This document shows positions 9,694 through 18,898 of a DNA stretch of 64,000 bases, one piece after another. The position numbers and the translations under genes are program-made. Every line of letters starts with the position of its first letter. The stretch's first letter is position 1. The stretch is from Paenibacillus sp. OVF10 (GTDB lineage: Bacteria; Bacillota; Bacilli; Paenibacillales; Paenibacillaceae). The stretch is taken from NCBI GenBank assembly GCA_022836915.1, contig CP094668.1, positions 2,480,001 through 2,544,000 of the forward strand, written 5' to 3'. Below the pieces are notes generated by a model that did not search any database, had not been told where the DNA came from, and worked only from the letters and a program-made list of their open reading frames with translations.

Positions 9694-10218
9694 ATGGATG
9701 AAAGATTTCCGATAGGACCATTTGTACACACGGGTGAAGTTACTTTGGCACAACGGGAGAAGTGGATTCATGACATTGCTGAGTTGCCTGAACGTGCACG
9801 AGAAGCGGTAAAGGGATTGAGTGAAGATCAATTAAGTCTGCCTTATCGAGAAGGTGGATGGATGCTCAAACAGGTCATTCACCACATGGCAGACAGCCAT
9901 ATGAACAGTATGATTCGTTTCAAGTTGGCCCTGACAGAGGATACACCAACGATTCGGCCTTATTATGAAGAACGCTGGGCTGAATTGAGTGATTCAAGAG
10001 ACTTGGATGTTGAATTCTCGCTTCAGATTCTGGATGCCCTCCATCGTCGTTGGGTGTTTCTGTTAAACGCGCTGACAGATGCAGATTATGCCAAACAATT
10101 TTATCATCCCTCATCGGAAGAAACGACAAGACTGGATTATAATCTGGGCATGTATGCTTGGCATGGCAAACACCATGTTGCTCACATCACATCGCTTCGG
10201 GAGAGACTGGGAATATAG
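9694..10218 (+). CDS. bstA: YfiT/BstA-like DinB-fold metal-dependent transferase
   Basis: A 174-residue DinB-superfamily protein. The likely metal-binding histidines are His64 (in VIHHMADSH) and His160 and His164 (in WHGKHHVAHI), matching the three-His site of Bacillus YfiT/BstA, described as a bacillithiol S-transferase for electrophile detoxification. Length and spacing agree with that family. Start ATG 9694 with AAGGAGG eight bases upstream. It stands between two acetyltransferase genes; any functional link is unclear. Confidence 0.8.
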   Translation: MDERFPIGPFVHTGEVTLAQREKWIHDIAELPERAREAVKGLSEDQLSLPYREGGWMLKQVIHHMADSHMNSMIRFKLALTEDTPTIRPYYEERWAELSDSRDLDVEFSLQILDALHRRWVFLLNALTDADYAKQFYHPSSEETTRLDYNLGMYAWHGKHHVAHITSLRERLGI

Positions 10219-10252
10219 CAAGGAGAAATATCTTTTTAAGGAGGATTCATCA

Positions 10253-10767
10253 TTGAGTGTACATATCAGACTATTAAATGAGAGCGATCCTGTAATCATA
10301 TCAAAGGCGTTTCAGGAGCAGGGTTGGGGAGATTCGCTGAGCAGTATCTTCGTTACTTGGCTGAACAACAGAATGGGGAGCGCGTAACCTTGGTAGCCGA
10401 GTTAAATGGAGAATTTGCCGGATACGTGAATGTATTGTGGTATTCCAGCTACCCGTCTTTCAGGGAACAAGGCATTCCCGAAATTAACGATTTTAATGTG
10501 CTGATGAAGTTCCAGCGCCAAGGTATTGGTTCACGGTTGATGGACCGAGCAGAGGAAGTTATTCTGGAACGAACGGATGTAGCAGGCATTGGTGTAGGTG
10601 TGTTTTCCGATTATGGCAAAGCGCAAGTTCTATATGCCCATCGCGGGTACATACCAGACGGTCACGGTGTACACAAACATGATCATTACATTCAGCCGGG
10701 TGAAGAAACGATTATGGACGACGATGTTGTACTTTATCTTACGAAGAAGTTAAAAGACGCGCAATAA
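10253..10767 (+). CDS. GNAT family N-acetyltransferase (one frameshift)
   Basis: TTG start at 10253 with AAGGAGG upstream gives MSVHIRLLNESDPVII, then the frame breaks at GGGG 10326-10329. The rest (GRFAEQYLRYLAEQQ... to the stop at 10767) reads in a second frame, including the acetyl-CoA loop RQGIGSRLMDRAE and a C-terminal YAHRGYIPDG motif. One extra G restores 171 residues, a normal GNAT length. Substrate unknown. It follows bstA by 34 bp. Confidence 0.78.
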
Positions 10768-10831
10768 TTTTCATCATATATATACAGTGATGAAAGATGT
10801 CATGTATACTAGTTGTTAAATATCTGTTGTG

Positions 10832-10897
10832 TGTGACTGGCGTAAACGTGGAGTGAACCACGAGGAAGCACATATATTATATGCCGTACGCCTGGGC
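10832..10897 (+). promoter_or_regulatory. ZTP riboswitch (pfl motif)
   Basis: The sequence contains the conserved elements of the ZTP/pfl riboswitch in order: TGTGACTGGCG (10832-10842), a small hairpin CGTGG/CCACG (10847-10851 and 10858-10862), GAGGAAGCAC, and the pseudoknot/ligand strand GCCG-TA-CGCCTGGGC (10883-10897). A strong terminator starts at the next base. In known cases ZMP/ZTP binding stops the terminator and turns on folate or purine genes. Here the downstream reading frame is a truncated DJ-1/PfpI gene, an unusual partner. Confidence 0.88.
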
Positions 10898-10930
10898 AAA
10901 GTGTTTGATCTTTTGATCAAACACTTTATT
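10898..10930 (+). terminator. Terminator of the ZTP riboswitch expression platform
   Basis: Perfect 13-bp stem AAAGTGTTTGATC (10898-10910) / GATCAAACACTTT (10915-10927) with a TTTT loop, followed by a U-rich stretch (ATTTATTATTC). It abuts the ligand-binding strand of the riboswitch, so the two can compete. Confidence 0.85.
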
Positions 10931-10955
10931 TATTATTCAGGGAACGAAAGGACAG

Positions 10956-11234
10956 GTGGCGGCAGCAGGTTTCCTAAAAGGAAAAAGGGCTACTACCAAC
11001 TCATCTGCTTATGATTTATTGAATCCTTATTGTGCAGAAGTAATTTCAGCGCGTGTAGTGCGTGATGGTAATACGGTAACTGGTGCGGGGGTTACGGCTT
11101 CTATTGACCTGGGACTATACTTGGTCGAAATGTTAACGTCTACGGAGATCGTCCTTCAAGTTCAGCAAAAACTAGAGTATCCATATTATGAAGCCGGTAA
11201 CTTAAAAGATGTCTACATGCACACTAAGAGGTAG
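10956..11234 (+). pseudogene. DJ-1/PfpI family protein, N-terminally truncated
   Basis: A 92-codon frame from a GTG that matches only the C-terminal half of DJ-1/PfpI (GATase1-like) proteins: AAAGFLKGKRATT, ARVVRDGNTVTGAGVTASID, LGLYLVEMLTS. The family is about 190 residues, and the nucleophile elbow carrying the catalytic Cys, which normally lies just before this segment, is absent. Bases upstream are the riboswitch and terminator, so no hidden N-terminal half exists there. This looks like a real deletion, unlike the single-base breaks elsewhere. A purine-rich AAAGGA precedes the GTG, so a fragment could still be made. Confidence 0.75.
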
Positions 11235-11245
11235 GGGATAAAAAG

Positions 11246-11719
11246 ATGACTATTCGCCTTTTTCAAGCGATTGATCAGCCAGCAGTGCTGAAAATGATGA
11301 CGGATCATGATTTTCAATTTCCTTCGTTTATACGCGATCAGTATCCTGCGCGCTGGGATTCATTTTTAAAAATGACGGATGAACGTATCAGTGCTTATTA
11401 TGTCATGGTTGACGAAGCAGATGTTGTCATAGGTCATGCTGGTTATATCTTTCAGGCTACTGTTAATCGATATGAAATCGTTGGCGTTGTTACATGCAAA
11501 TCGCACCTTCGACAGGGAGTAGCACGTGCACTTATTACTAAAATATGCATTAAAATAGCTGAATTTGGATGTAGTGATGTCATGCTTTACACACTTGATC
11601 ATGAAGAAAATGAAGCAGCGCTCGTATTTTATGAACGAATGCATTTTCAAAAGGAAGGTGTCGATTTGAATTATTATACCTCGGGGTTTCATAGACTTTC
11701 ACTTGTTAAAACATTATAA
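11246..11719 (+). CDS. GNAT family N-acetyltransferase
   Basis: A 157-residue single-domain GNAT with the acetyl-CoA loop at about 94-104 (HLRQGVARALI) and the C-terminal ENEAALVFYERMHFQKEG motif. No substrate can be named. It starts 11 bp after the DJ-1/PfpI remnant, with GGGG at a fair distance from the ATG. Intact. Confidence 0.75.
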   Translation: MTIRLFQAIDQPAVLKMMTDHDFQFPSFIRDQYPARWDSFLKMTDERISAYYVMVDEADVVIGHAGYIFQATVNRYEIVGVVTCKSHLRQGVARALITKICIKIAEFGCSDVMLYTLDHEENEAALVFYERMHFQKEGVDLNYYTSGFHRLSLVKTL

Positions 11720-11822
11720 GGGAACTTCAAAAAACTAATTGTAGTGGAAGCATAAAAATTGTACTTCAGTTTAAGTTGCATGTACTTGCAAAGAAAGATG
11801 ATAAAAAAGCTGTCCCGCATGT

Positions 11823-11828
11823 TATACT
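11823..11828 (+). promoter_or_regulatory. Possible extended -10 promoter for the VOC gene
   Basis: TGTTATACT gives a TATACT -10 hexamer with the TGn extension, 68 bp before the VOC start. No good -35 is visible 17 bp upstream. The rest of the 176-bp gap after the GNAT gene shows nothing else. Confidence 0.4.
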
Positions 11829-11895
11829 CTATTGGAATTTGAGGAATGATAAGCAGGATGTTGAGAGATTAGATGATCAGAGGAGTGATTGATCC

Positions 11896-12279
11896 ATGTT
11901 TAGCAAAGTCGGCCAAATTATGTTGTATGTCAATGATCAAGATGAATCACTGGCTTTTTGGACGGAAGTTGCAGGATTCCACATTGTGGATGAAGTAAAC
12001 CTTGACGAGGGCATGAGATGGATTGAGATCGCGCCTACTCCAGATTCGCAGACGAGTATTATTCTCCATAATAAAGAGTTCGTCGAACGGATGTCGGCGG
12101 GTGTCAATCTGGGCACACCTTCGTTAATGTTCTTCACTGAAAATCTGGATCAGTTATACGCCGACTTGTCTGGTAAACATGTAACGGTTGGAGAGATTGT
12201 CGAGATGCCAACCGGGCGTGTTTTCAACTTTGCTGATAACGAAGGAAATTACTTTGCAGTCTTGGAGCGGGCGAAGTAA
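11896..12279 (+). CDS. VOC family (glyoxalase/dioxygenase-fold) protein
   Basis: A 127-residue vicinal-oxygen-chelate protein made of two beta-alpha-beta-beta-beta modules: VGQIMLYVNDQDESLAFWTEVAGF at the N-terminus and PTGRVFNFADNEGNYFAVLE at the C-terminus, where the final Glu is a typical metal ligand. The exact reaction (glyoxalase, thiol transferase or antibiotic binding) cannot be told from sequence. Clear ribosome site AGAGGAG. Monocistronic, followed by a terminator. Confidence 0.8.
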   Translation: MFSKVGQIMLYVNDQDESLAFWTEVAGFHIVDEVNLDEGMRWIEIAPTPDSQTSIILHNKEFVERMSAGVNLGTPSLMFFTENLDQLYADLSGKHVTVGEIVEMPTGRVFNFADNEGNYFAVLERAK

Positions 12280-12307
12280 ATTACAACTCAAAACAGCTAC
12301 GATTGTA

Positions 12308-12338
12308 AGCGATCGACATCCATGTCGGTCGTTTTTTT
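12308..12338 (+). terminator. Rho-independent terminator
   Basis: Stem of GCGATCGACAT and ATGTCGGTCGT around a short CC loop, followed by seven Ts (12332-12338). It lies 29 bp after the VOC stop. Confidence 0.85.
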
Positions 12339-12404
12339 GTTGGGAAAAAGCTTATGTTTTGGAGTAGAAAAACATAAGAAAAATAGAGAATTAATGGGTA
12401 AAAA

Positions 12405-12413
12405 TGTTATAAT
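12405..12413 (+). promoter_or_regulatory. Extended -10 promoter
   Basis: TGTTATAAT: a perfect TATAAT (12408-12413) with TGn extension, about 80 bp before the methyltransferase start. No close match to TTGACA is seen 17 bp upstream, which extended -10 promoters tolerate. Confidence 0.55.
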
Positions 12414-12492
12414 AGAGTGTGGCTGATATAATGAGAATTACGAGAAATGAATAGTCGGTTATGAAGGTTCGGATGGGAATTTAAGGAGGAAT

Positions 12493-13218
12493 GTGGTTGT
12501 GGAAAAGACGATTAAAAGTGTACAGGATCTATATGATATGCTCGATGCGGACTTCAGATCTGCCAAGCAATTCTGGGAGCCATTCTATGAGGATCGGAAC
12601 AGACCCATCCCCTTTTTCCCAAACAAACCGGATGAGAATCTGGTAGCACATGTGAACGCAGGTGTGCTGAGCGGTGGCAAGGCACTGGAACTGGGGTGCG
12701 GCCCGGGCAGAAATGCGTTGTATTTAACCCGCCAAGGTTATCAGGTGGATGCTTATGATCTTTCGGAGACAGCGATTGCCTGGGCTAAAGAGAGGGCGGC
12801 AGAAGAGCAACTGGACGTGCATTTTGAATGTCGCTCGGTGTTCGAACTGGCCCCAGAGCAAGAATATGATCTTGTCTACGACTCGGGTTGTCTGCACCAT
12901 CTGTTACCTCATCAGCGCATTCCCTACATAGAGATGGTCCACAATGCACTCCGGCCTGGAGGATACTTTGGAATGACTTGTTTTGCTCCTGGTTTTGGCG
13001 ATATTGGTGGACCTGAGATCGTTATGAATGATTGGCAGGTGTATCAAGAGAAGTCGATGCGAGGTGGTCTTGCATTCACGGAGGAGAAGCTTCGCTACAT
13101 GCTGGAAGATGGCTTTGAATGTGTGGAGTTCCGTGCAATGAAGGCAATGGAGCAGCATGAACCGTGTTTTGGTGTACCTTTTCTGTGGGTCACGTTGTGG
13201 AGAAAGAAAGATTCATAA
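12493..13218 (+). CDS. Class I SAM-dependent methyltransferase
   Basis: A 241-residue protein with ALELGCGPGRNALYL (SAM loop, about 64-78), VDAYDLSETAI (acidic residue for the ribose) and DLVYDSGCLHHL (motif near the active site). It resembles TehB/thiopurine-type small-molecule methyltransferases, but the substrate is not known. GTG at 12493 lies only 3 bases after AGGAGG; an in-frame GTG at 12499 has better spacing and may be the true start. Intact. The SDR gene follows after 50 bp. Confidence 0.8.
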   Translation: MVVEKTIKSVQDLYDMLDADFRSAKQFWEPFYEDRNRPIPFFPNKPDENLVAHVNAGVLSGGKALELGCGPGRNALYLTRQGYQVDAYDLSETAIAWAKERAAEEQLDVHFECRSVFELAPEQEYDLVYDSGCLHHLLPHQRIPYIEMVHNALRPGGYFGMTCFAPGFGDIGGPEIVMNDWQVYQEKSMRGGLAFTEEKLRYMLEDGFECVEFRAMKAMEQHEPCFGVPFLWVTLWRKKDS

Positions 13219-13268
13219 GCTTATATGGGGATATGATCGATTGAAAATAGAGGAGGAGTGGTATCGAA

Positions 13269-14035
13269 ATGGGAACAGAAACAGGAAGAAGACACTTTAT
13301 CATTACAGGCACATCCAAAGGGATCGGTTTACAACTTGCAGAGTTATTATTGGCTAAGGGAGACTACGTTTACGGTATTTCACGCGGGGTTCGGATCTGT
13401 TGGAATCAGGCGAGGAATGGAGCGGGCGTTACCGCCATGTTCAGTATGACCTTGCAGACCTGAATGGGATCGATGATTTGATTACACGTATATTGGACCA
13501 AATACCTTCTCAGGAAGCTGAATTCATTGGACTCATTAATAATGCAGCAATGCTGGAGCCTCTAAGACCTATCGATCAATGCAGTGCGGCAGAGATAAGT
13601 CAGAGTCTTAACATCAGTCTTGCAGCGCCAATGATATTGAGTTCATCTTTTATTCAACAAACAAATCACCTGTCCGCCAGACGTAAAATTGTTAATCTCT
13701 CATCGGGTTCGGGAAGTTATCCCGCGCCTTCAATGGCAGTGTACTGTACATCCAAGGCAGGCATGAACATGTTCACCCAATGCGTATCTCTGGAGCAAAC
13801 GGGCCAACAGAACCCTGTTGAGATTATTGCTTTTGATCCGGGGATGGTTGATACGGAATTGCAGGCTGTTGCACGAGGCAAAAGTGCAGAGGAGTTCGCC
13901 CTTGCGGGTATGTTCAATCAAGTATATGAAGCAGGACAATTAAGATCGCCACGAGACGTAGCGATGCAGTTGATCGAGCGGATGGACGAAAACAGTGATG
14001 CAAGCCATGTTATACACACTATTCAGAGCCAATAG
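13269..14035 (+). CDS. Short-chain dehydrogenase/reductase, YueD-like (one frameshift)
   Basis: An NAD(P)-dependent SDR. The first frame has the Rossmann motif ITGTSKGIGLQLAE (TGxxxGxG); it breaks at GGGG 13386-13389. The second frame continues with NNAAMLEPL, the catalytic Ser in NLSSGSGSY, and YCTSK (Tyr and Lys of YxxxK). One added G gives 255 residues, the normal size. The sequence resembles Bacillus YueD-type benzil/sepiapterin reductases; true substrate unknown. AGGAGG lies about 12 bases before the ATG. Confidence 0.85.
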
Positions 14036-14217
14036 GATATACGTATTTCGGCTTGTTTTCTTTACGAAGTATGGATACCTTTTGATATGAGCCCAACTTC
14101 CCTGTACACTGGAATCAGCGATCGAAAGAACGATTCGTAACGGTAAAGGTGATCCTGCAACAACGGAGTCTAATTACCTTATTCAACCTTAGAAGATCAG
14201 AAACGTGGTGAAGTCTC

Positions 14218-14907
14218 TTGTTTAAAATTATGCTCATTGAAGACGACGAATCGTTATTCAGTGAAATCAAGGAACGTTTGTCCCAATGGTCGTATGATGT
14301 GTATGGTGTGCAAGACTTTGGCAAGGTATTGCAGGAGTACAGCGTAATTCAGCCGCAACTGGTCATTATTGATATTCAGTTACCCCAATATGACGGTTTC
14401 CATTGGTGCCGGATAATTCGTTCGCACTCCAATGTGCCGATTATCTTTTTGTCCTCACGGGATCATCCTGCGGATATGGTTATGTCCATGCATTTGGGTG
14501 CAGATGATTTTATCCAGAAGCCTTTTCACTTCGATGTATTGATTGCCAAGATTCAAGCGACTTTGCGGAGGGTGTACAACTATAATACAGAGCATATTGA
14601 ACTTCGAACCTGGCGTGGTGCTGCTATTGAATATGTGAAAAATACGTTGACCTGCGGGGATGAATCTGTTCTGTTAACCAAAAATGAGATGTTCATCCTT
14701 AAAGTGCTGGTCGAGCACAAAAATCAGATTGTTACCCGTGAGGACCTCATCCGGAGCTTGTGGGATCACGAGCATTTCGTGAGTGACAACACGCTAACGG
14801 TTAACGTTAATCGGTTACGGAAGAAGCTTGAACCCATCGGCTTGGAGCGGTACATTGAAACCAAAGTAGGGCAGGGGTACATGGCAACGGAAGAGGCAGA
14901 AGCATGA
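14218..14907 (+). CDS. bceR: OmpR-family response regulator, BceR-like
   Basis: A 229-residue regulator: receiver domain (1-115) with acidic pocket Asp9/Asp10, phosphorylation site Asp52 in IIDIQLPQYDG and the conserved Lys near residue 101 (IQKPF), then a winged-helix DNA-binding domain (about 130-225). TTG start at 14218. It overlaps the histidine kinase by 4 bases and is followed by a peptide-antibiotic ABC pair, the Bce layout. It would activate the ABC genes through the inverted repeat at 15904-15921. The 182 bp before it hold no clear feature. Confidence 0.88.
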   Translation: MFKIMLIEDDESLFSEIKERLSQWSYDVYGVQDFGKVLQEYSVIQPQLVIIDIQLPQYDGFHWCRIIRSHSNVPIIFLSSRDHPADMVMSMHLGADDFIQKPFHFDVLIAKIQATLRRVYNYNTEHIELRTWRGAAIEYVKNTLTCGDESVLLTKNEMFILKVLVEHKNQIVTREDLIRSLWDHEHFVSDNTLTVNVNRLRKKLEPIGLERYIETKVGQGYMATEEAEA

Positions 14908-15908
14908 TCGGAAAGTACATACGAGAAAGGGCTAGTTGGTTATGGCTACTGGTAAGCATGCAACTTATTATTTTACTGGTGGCCTACCTGGACTCGTCCA
15001 TTCCATTCCAATCTGTGGTGTATATCGTAGGACTGAATGTGGTGGTATGTCTTGTTTTTATCTGGGCGAGATACCTGAAAGAGACCCGTTTCTATAAAAA
15101 ATTGAGCACCTGGGATCATACCTATGATCTGAGAGAACTCGAGATCGCCGAAAGTCCATATGAGCAGATTGTACATGAGGCCGTCAGTTCCCAGACACAG
15201 CGGTATCGTAAGGAGTCGTCACATCATTTTATCGCTCTGGAACAGGAGAAGGACGAGATGTTGTCCTGGATTCATGAGGTGAAGACCCCGCTGACTGCGT
15301 TGCAACTGATGATCGAGCGCTTGCCAGATGACAAGCTACAGAGCCAAATGACATATGAATGGTTACGAATTCATCAGTTGCTGGATCAGCAGCTTCATCA
15401 GAAGCGTATTCCGTTCATGCATAATGATCTGTTCATCGAAGAGACGGAACTTGAACCGGTATTGAATAGCGAGATACGAGCACTGAAATCGTGGTGCATT
15501 TCCAAAGGCATTGGCTTTGATGTGTCTTTAATGGTATCGCGCGTGCTCACTGACAGCAAATGGTTAGGCTTCATCCTCCGGCAGTTGTTGAGCAATGCGG
15601 TGAAATATAGTGATTCATCGGACATCCTCATTGAAAGTCGGGAACAAGATGGACACATCATACTAATAATTCAGGATTACGGGCGAGGGATTGAGGCTCA
15701 AGATCTGCCGCGTATATTTGATAAAGGATTTACGTCTACCCGAGGCAGAATGGATGGAGCGGCTACCGGGATGGGGCTGTATCTGGTTCGTCAGGTGGTC
15801 CAGACGCTTCATATGAACATTCATGTAGAATCTTCTCTTGGCGAGGGCACAATCGTCACACTTACTTTTCCGCGAAAAAACGACATGGTGCATCTTGCAG
15901 GCGTGTGA
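14904..15908 (+). CDS. bceS: Intramembrane-sensing histidine kinase, BceS-like
   Basis: A 334-residue kinase with two N-terminal transmembrane helices (about 10-30 and 36-56) separated by only a few residues, so it has no extracellular sensor domain; this is typical of BceS, which senses flux through its ABC partner. The H-box has His124 in SWIHEVKTPLTALQ. ATPase motifs follow: N-box LLSNAVKYS, G1 IIQDYGRGI, F-box IFDKGF and G2 GMGLYLV. It overlaps bceR by ATGA. The operator for the ABC genes overlaps its stop codon. Confidence 0.88.
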   Translation: MIGKYIRERASWLWLLVSMQLIILLVAYLDSSIPFQSVVYIVGLNVVVCLVFIWARYLKETRFYKKLSTWDHTYDLRELEIAESPYEQIVHEAVSSQTQRYRKESSHHFIALEQEKDEMLSWIHEVKTPLTALQLMIERLPDDKLQSQMTYEWLRIHQLLDQQLHQKRIPFMHNDLFIEETELEPVLNSEIRALKSWCISKGIGFDVSLMVSRVLTDSKWLGFILRQLLSNAVKYSDSSDILIESREQDGHIILIIQDYGRGIEAQDLPRIFDKGFTSTRGRMDGAATGMGLYLVRQVVQTLHMNIHVESSLGEGTIVTLTFPRKNDMVHLAGV

Positions 15909-15921
15909 CAACAATGTCACA
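15904..15921 (+). promoter_or_regulatory. Inverted-repeat operator, likely the BceR-type binding site
   Basis: Perfect inverted repeat TGTGACA-ACAA-TGTCACA. A 7-bp arm with a 4-base spacer is the architecture of known BceR boxes. It overlaps the kinase stop and lies about 105 bp before the ATPase gene. A weak -10 candidate (TATGAT, 15973-15978) sits downstream. Confidence 0.75.
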
Positions 15922-16024
15922 TGCTTTTTGGTTTTGTTCGGTGAATCACACGATAACACTGCACATTCCGCCTATGATATAGACATGAGCATTTTGCAGA
16001 AGATCTAAGAGGAGTGAGTGGGAT

Positions 16025-16778
16025 ATGTGGATACTGGAAGCCAAAAAATTCATAAAGTCTATGGTAATAAACTGAATAAACAGGAAGTGCTGAAGGGGAT
16101 TGATCTTGGGGTAAGTAAGGGAGAGTTTGTTGGTATTATGGGGCCTTCGGGTTCGGGTAAAACAACGCTGCTTAATGTACTTTCCTCCATTGATCGGGTG
16201 AGTCAGGGCACGATTGATATTGAGGGCAAGGAATTCACCGGAATGAAGGAGAAACAGCTGGCTGAGTTCCGCAAACATCATCTGGGCTTTATTTTTCAGG
16301 AATACAATCTGCTGGATACCCTTACGGTGAAGGAAAATGTATTATTACCGCTCTCGATTACGAGCATTCCAAAGCAGGAGGCACACCGGAAGTTTGAACA
16401 GATCGCGCGTGAACTGGGAATCTACGAATTGAAAGACAAGTATCCATCTGAGATTTCAGGGGGCAGAAGCAGCGGACTTCGGCAGCACGAGCATTTGTCC
16501 ACGATCCAAGTATCATTTTTGCGGATGAGCCGACAGGAGCGTTGGATTCCAAGTCCGCTTCGGATCTGCTCGGCAAGTTAAGTGATATGAACAGCGCACG
16601 AAAGGCGACCATCATTATGGTTACCCATGATCCGGTTGCCGCAAGTTATTGCAGCAGAGTGATCTTCATTCGAGACGGTCAGATCTACACCCAGCTGAAT
16701 AAAGGAGACGAGTCCCGACAATCGTTCTTCAACGATATTATCAAAACCCAAGGCGTATTGGGTGGTGTACAGCAATGA
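16025..16778 (+). CDS. bceA: Peptide-antibiotic ABC transporter ATPase, BceA-like (two frameshifts)
   Basis: ATPase of the Bce-type exporter/resistance transporter. ATG 16025 encodes MWILEAKK and then breaks at the A6 run 16043-16048; the next frame carries Walker [10 protein letters not shown] and the Q-loop [10 protein letters not shown] second break at G5 16459-16463 falls inside the signature (EISGGQKQR expected); the third frame has Walker [15 protein letters not shown] and the H-loop VTHDP. Adding two bases gives 251 residues, the BceA length. It overlaps the permease start (ATGAG). Confidence 0.88.
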
Positions 16779-18700
16779 GCTTGAATTATATCATCTTCCG
16801 CAATCTCAGGAAAAATCTAAAGAATTATTATCTCTATGTATTTGCGCTTGTGTTCAGTGTGGCCTTATATTTTTCCTTTGTGACGTTACAGTATGATCCT
16901 TCCATGGATGAGGTGGCTGCTTCAACGAAAGGTGCGGCGGCTATAGGCGCGTCTTCGGTATTATTAATCGGTATTGTCGGCATTTTTCTGTTATATGCCA
17001 ATACAATTTTTATTAAGCGACGCAGCAAAGAAATTGGATTATTTCAATTGATCGGACTGACGAAAGGCAGAATTTTTGGTATTTTGAGTGCGGAGAACAG
17101 TATTCTTTATTTTGGCTCCATGGCCATTGGTGTGTTAATTGGGTTTCTTGCGTCCAAGCTTGTATTGATGATATTGTTCAAAATTCTCGGTGTGGACGCG
17201 ATTACGAGATTGTATTTCTCTCCGATGGCACTGATGCAAACGGTGATTGTCTTTACGATTATGTATTTGCTCATCATGCTGATGAACTACACCTTTATCA
17301 AGAGACAGAGCATTCTCTCGCTCTTTCGGGTGTCGGCCACTTCGGAGCAGCAGGTGCAGAAGATGTCTGTCGGACAGATGATTGTTGGCGTCTTGGGCAT
17401 TGCTCTGATTGTGTATGGATACTTCATGTCTGCACGGTTGTTCAGCGGTGAGGCAATGGATATGCAGCAGTTGATGTATACAATGATCCTGATTCTCTTC
17501 TCGGTCATACTGGGGACATACCTGTTCTATAAGGGTTCGGTAAGTTTTATTTTTAATCTGATTCGCAAAAGTAAAAACGGATACCTTACCATTCATGAGG
17601 TGTTGTCTTTATCTTCAATCATGTTTCGCATGAAATCTAATGCATTGCTGCTCACGATTATTACAACCGTGTCGGCGCTTGCTATTGGCATGTTGTCACT
17701 CAGTTACATTTCGTATTACTCGGCAGAGGCGCAGGCCAAGGAAAGTTTGCCGGAGGATTTTTCTTTTGCTCAGGTGGATGTAAAAAATCGCTTTGTAGCG
17801 GAGTTGGATAACAAACAGATTCCATATGAAGAGAATCACAGAGAGCCGATTTACATTGAAATTGATGCTCAAGAAGTGATGGATGAGTCCATGACGGAAC
17901 AATACCTGTTCAGTAGTGTGGTGAGTGACAACATGGTAGACAACATTGATTTGCAAGCGGGTGAAGTGGTCTTCATGGGATATGGAAATGCTGTTCAGCA
18001 GTTAATTTCCATTCAGGAGAAAGGTCCAATCGTCTTGCACGGGTTGAAACATACGCTGGCACAACAACTGATCGGAACAACCAAACGTGGAGTTCTTCCT
18101 GCGTACTATACTGGGGGCACGCCTGTAGCGGTTGTAGATGAGACGGTATATCAGCAACTGAGGCAGGATCTCGATCCCAAGCTGCATAAAGCCGAGTGGG
18201 CTGACTACTATGGTGTCCGTATTGTGAACGAGGGGCAGGCTGAAGAGGCATATGCCGTATATAAAGAGCAGGAGTTGGAAGCCCCAAGCTTCTCCCAGAT
18301 TGAGTTCAGAAATAACCAGCGTACCACGATGGGACTGATTATGTTTATTGTTGGTTTCCTGGGGCTGACGTTCTTAATAACATCGGGATGCATCCTGTAC
18401 TTTAAACAAATGAATGAGAGTGAAGAGGAGAAGGGCAATTATACCATTCTGCGAAAACTCGGATTTACTCAAGGCAATCTGTTGCGTGGAATTCAGATCA
18501 AGCAGTTGTTTAACTTTGGTATTCCACTCATCGTGGGACTGAGCCATAGTTACTTTGCCGTGAAATCAGGTTGGTTTTTCTTTGGTTCGGAGCTGGCGAC
18601 ACCTACGGTCATTGTTATGATTGTGTATACGTTGTTATATTCGATTTTTGGTCTGTTGTCTGTGTGGTACTATAAACGGGTGATTAAGGAAGCTTTATAG
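16775..18700 (+). CDS. bceB: Peptide-antibiotic ABC transporter permease, BceB-like
   Basis: A 641-residue permease with about ten transmembrane helices and one large extracellular domain of some 200 residues (about 325-520) between helices 7 and 8, the hallmark of BceB proteins, which bind peptide-antibiotic/lipid complexes and signal to BceS. FtsX-like domains flank it. Overlap with bceA by 4 bases indicates coupling. The real antibiotic (bacitracin, a lantibiotic or other) cannot be read from sequence. Intact, terminator downstream. Confidence 0.88.
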   Translation: MSLNYIIFRNLRKNLKNYYLYVFALVFSVALYFSFVTLQYDPSMDEVAASTKGAAAIGASSVLLIGIVGIFLLYANTIFIKRRSKEIGLFQLIGLTKGRIFGILSAENSILYFGSMAIGVLIGFLASKLVLMILFKILGVDAITRLYFSPMALMQTVIVFTIMYLLIMLMNYTFIKRQSILSLFRVSATSEQQVQKMSVGQMIVGVLGIALIVYGYFMSARLFSGEAMDMQQLMYTMILILFSVILGTYLFYKGSVSFIFNLIRKSKNGYLTIHEVLSLSSIMFRMKSNALLLTIITTVSALAIGMLSLSYISYYSAEAQAKESLPEDFSFAQVDVKNRFVAELDNKQIPYEENHREPIYIEIDAQEVMDESMTEQYLFSSVVSDNMVDNIDLQAGEVVFMGYGNAVQQLISIQEKGPIVLHGLKHTLAQQLIGTTKRGVLPAYYTGGTPVAVVDETVYQQLRQDLDPKLHKAEWADYYGVRIVNEGQAEEAYAVYKEQELEAPSFSQIEFRNNQRTTMGLIMFIVGFLGLTFLITSGCILYFKQMNESEEEKGNYTILRKLGFTQGNLLRGIQIKQLFNFGIPLIVGLSHSYFAVKSGWFFFGSELATPTVIVMIVYTLLYSIFGLLSVWYYKRVIKEAL

Positions 18701-18743
18701 AATTGGGATCTGGAGTATGCTGATATAGCAAAATAGGTTGAGT

Positions 18744-18780
18744 AAAGGGCGGCTGTAATGATTACAGACTGCTCTTTTTA
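18744..18780 (+). terminator. Rho-independent terminator
   Basis: Stem of AAAGGGC and GCTCTTT plus CTGTAAT/ATTACAG with a small internal loop, followed by Ts. It ends the Bce-like module. Confidence 0.8.
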
Positions 18781-18898
18781 CTTTTTCTAAGTATAATGCC
18801 TCATGAAAAAAAGGATGATAATGGAATTAAGTCGAAATGATGATAGAGTCCATGAGTCTGATTCATGTATAACGGTGAAACGAGGGGAGTGAAGTAAC

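Noticed and set aside
10829..11014. 61-codon frame across the ZTP riboswitch
   Set aside because: The bases are explained by the structured RNA and its terminator; the codon sequence has no protein character.
10956..11234. DJ-1/PfpI remnant as another base-calling frameshift
   Set aside because: The missing N-terminal half is not present in any frame upstream; that DNA is the riboswitch.
13269..14035. Programmed frameshifting as the cause of the split genes
   Set aside because: Breaks occur in 22 unrelated families, at varied runs, all by one missing base and without a stimulating structure; base-calling loss explains them better.
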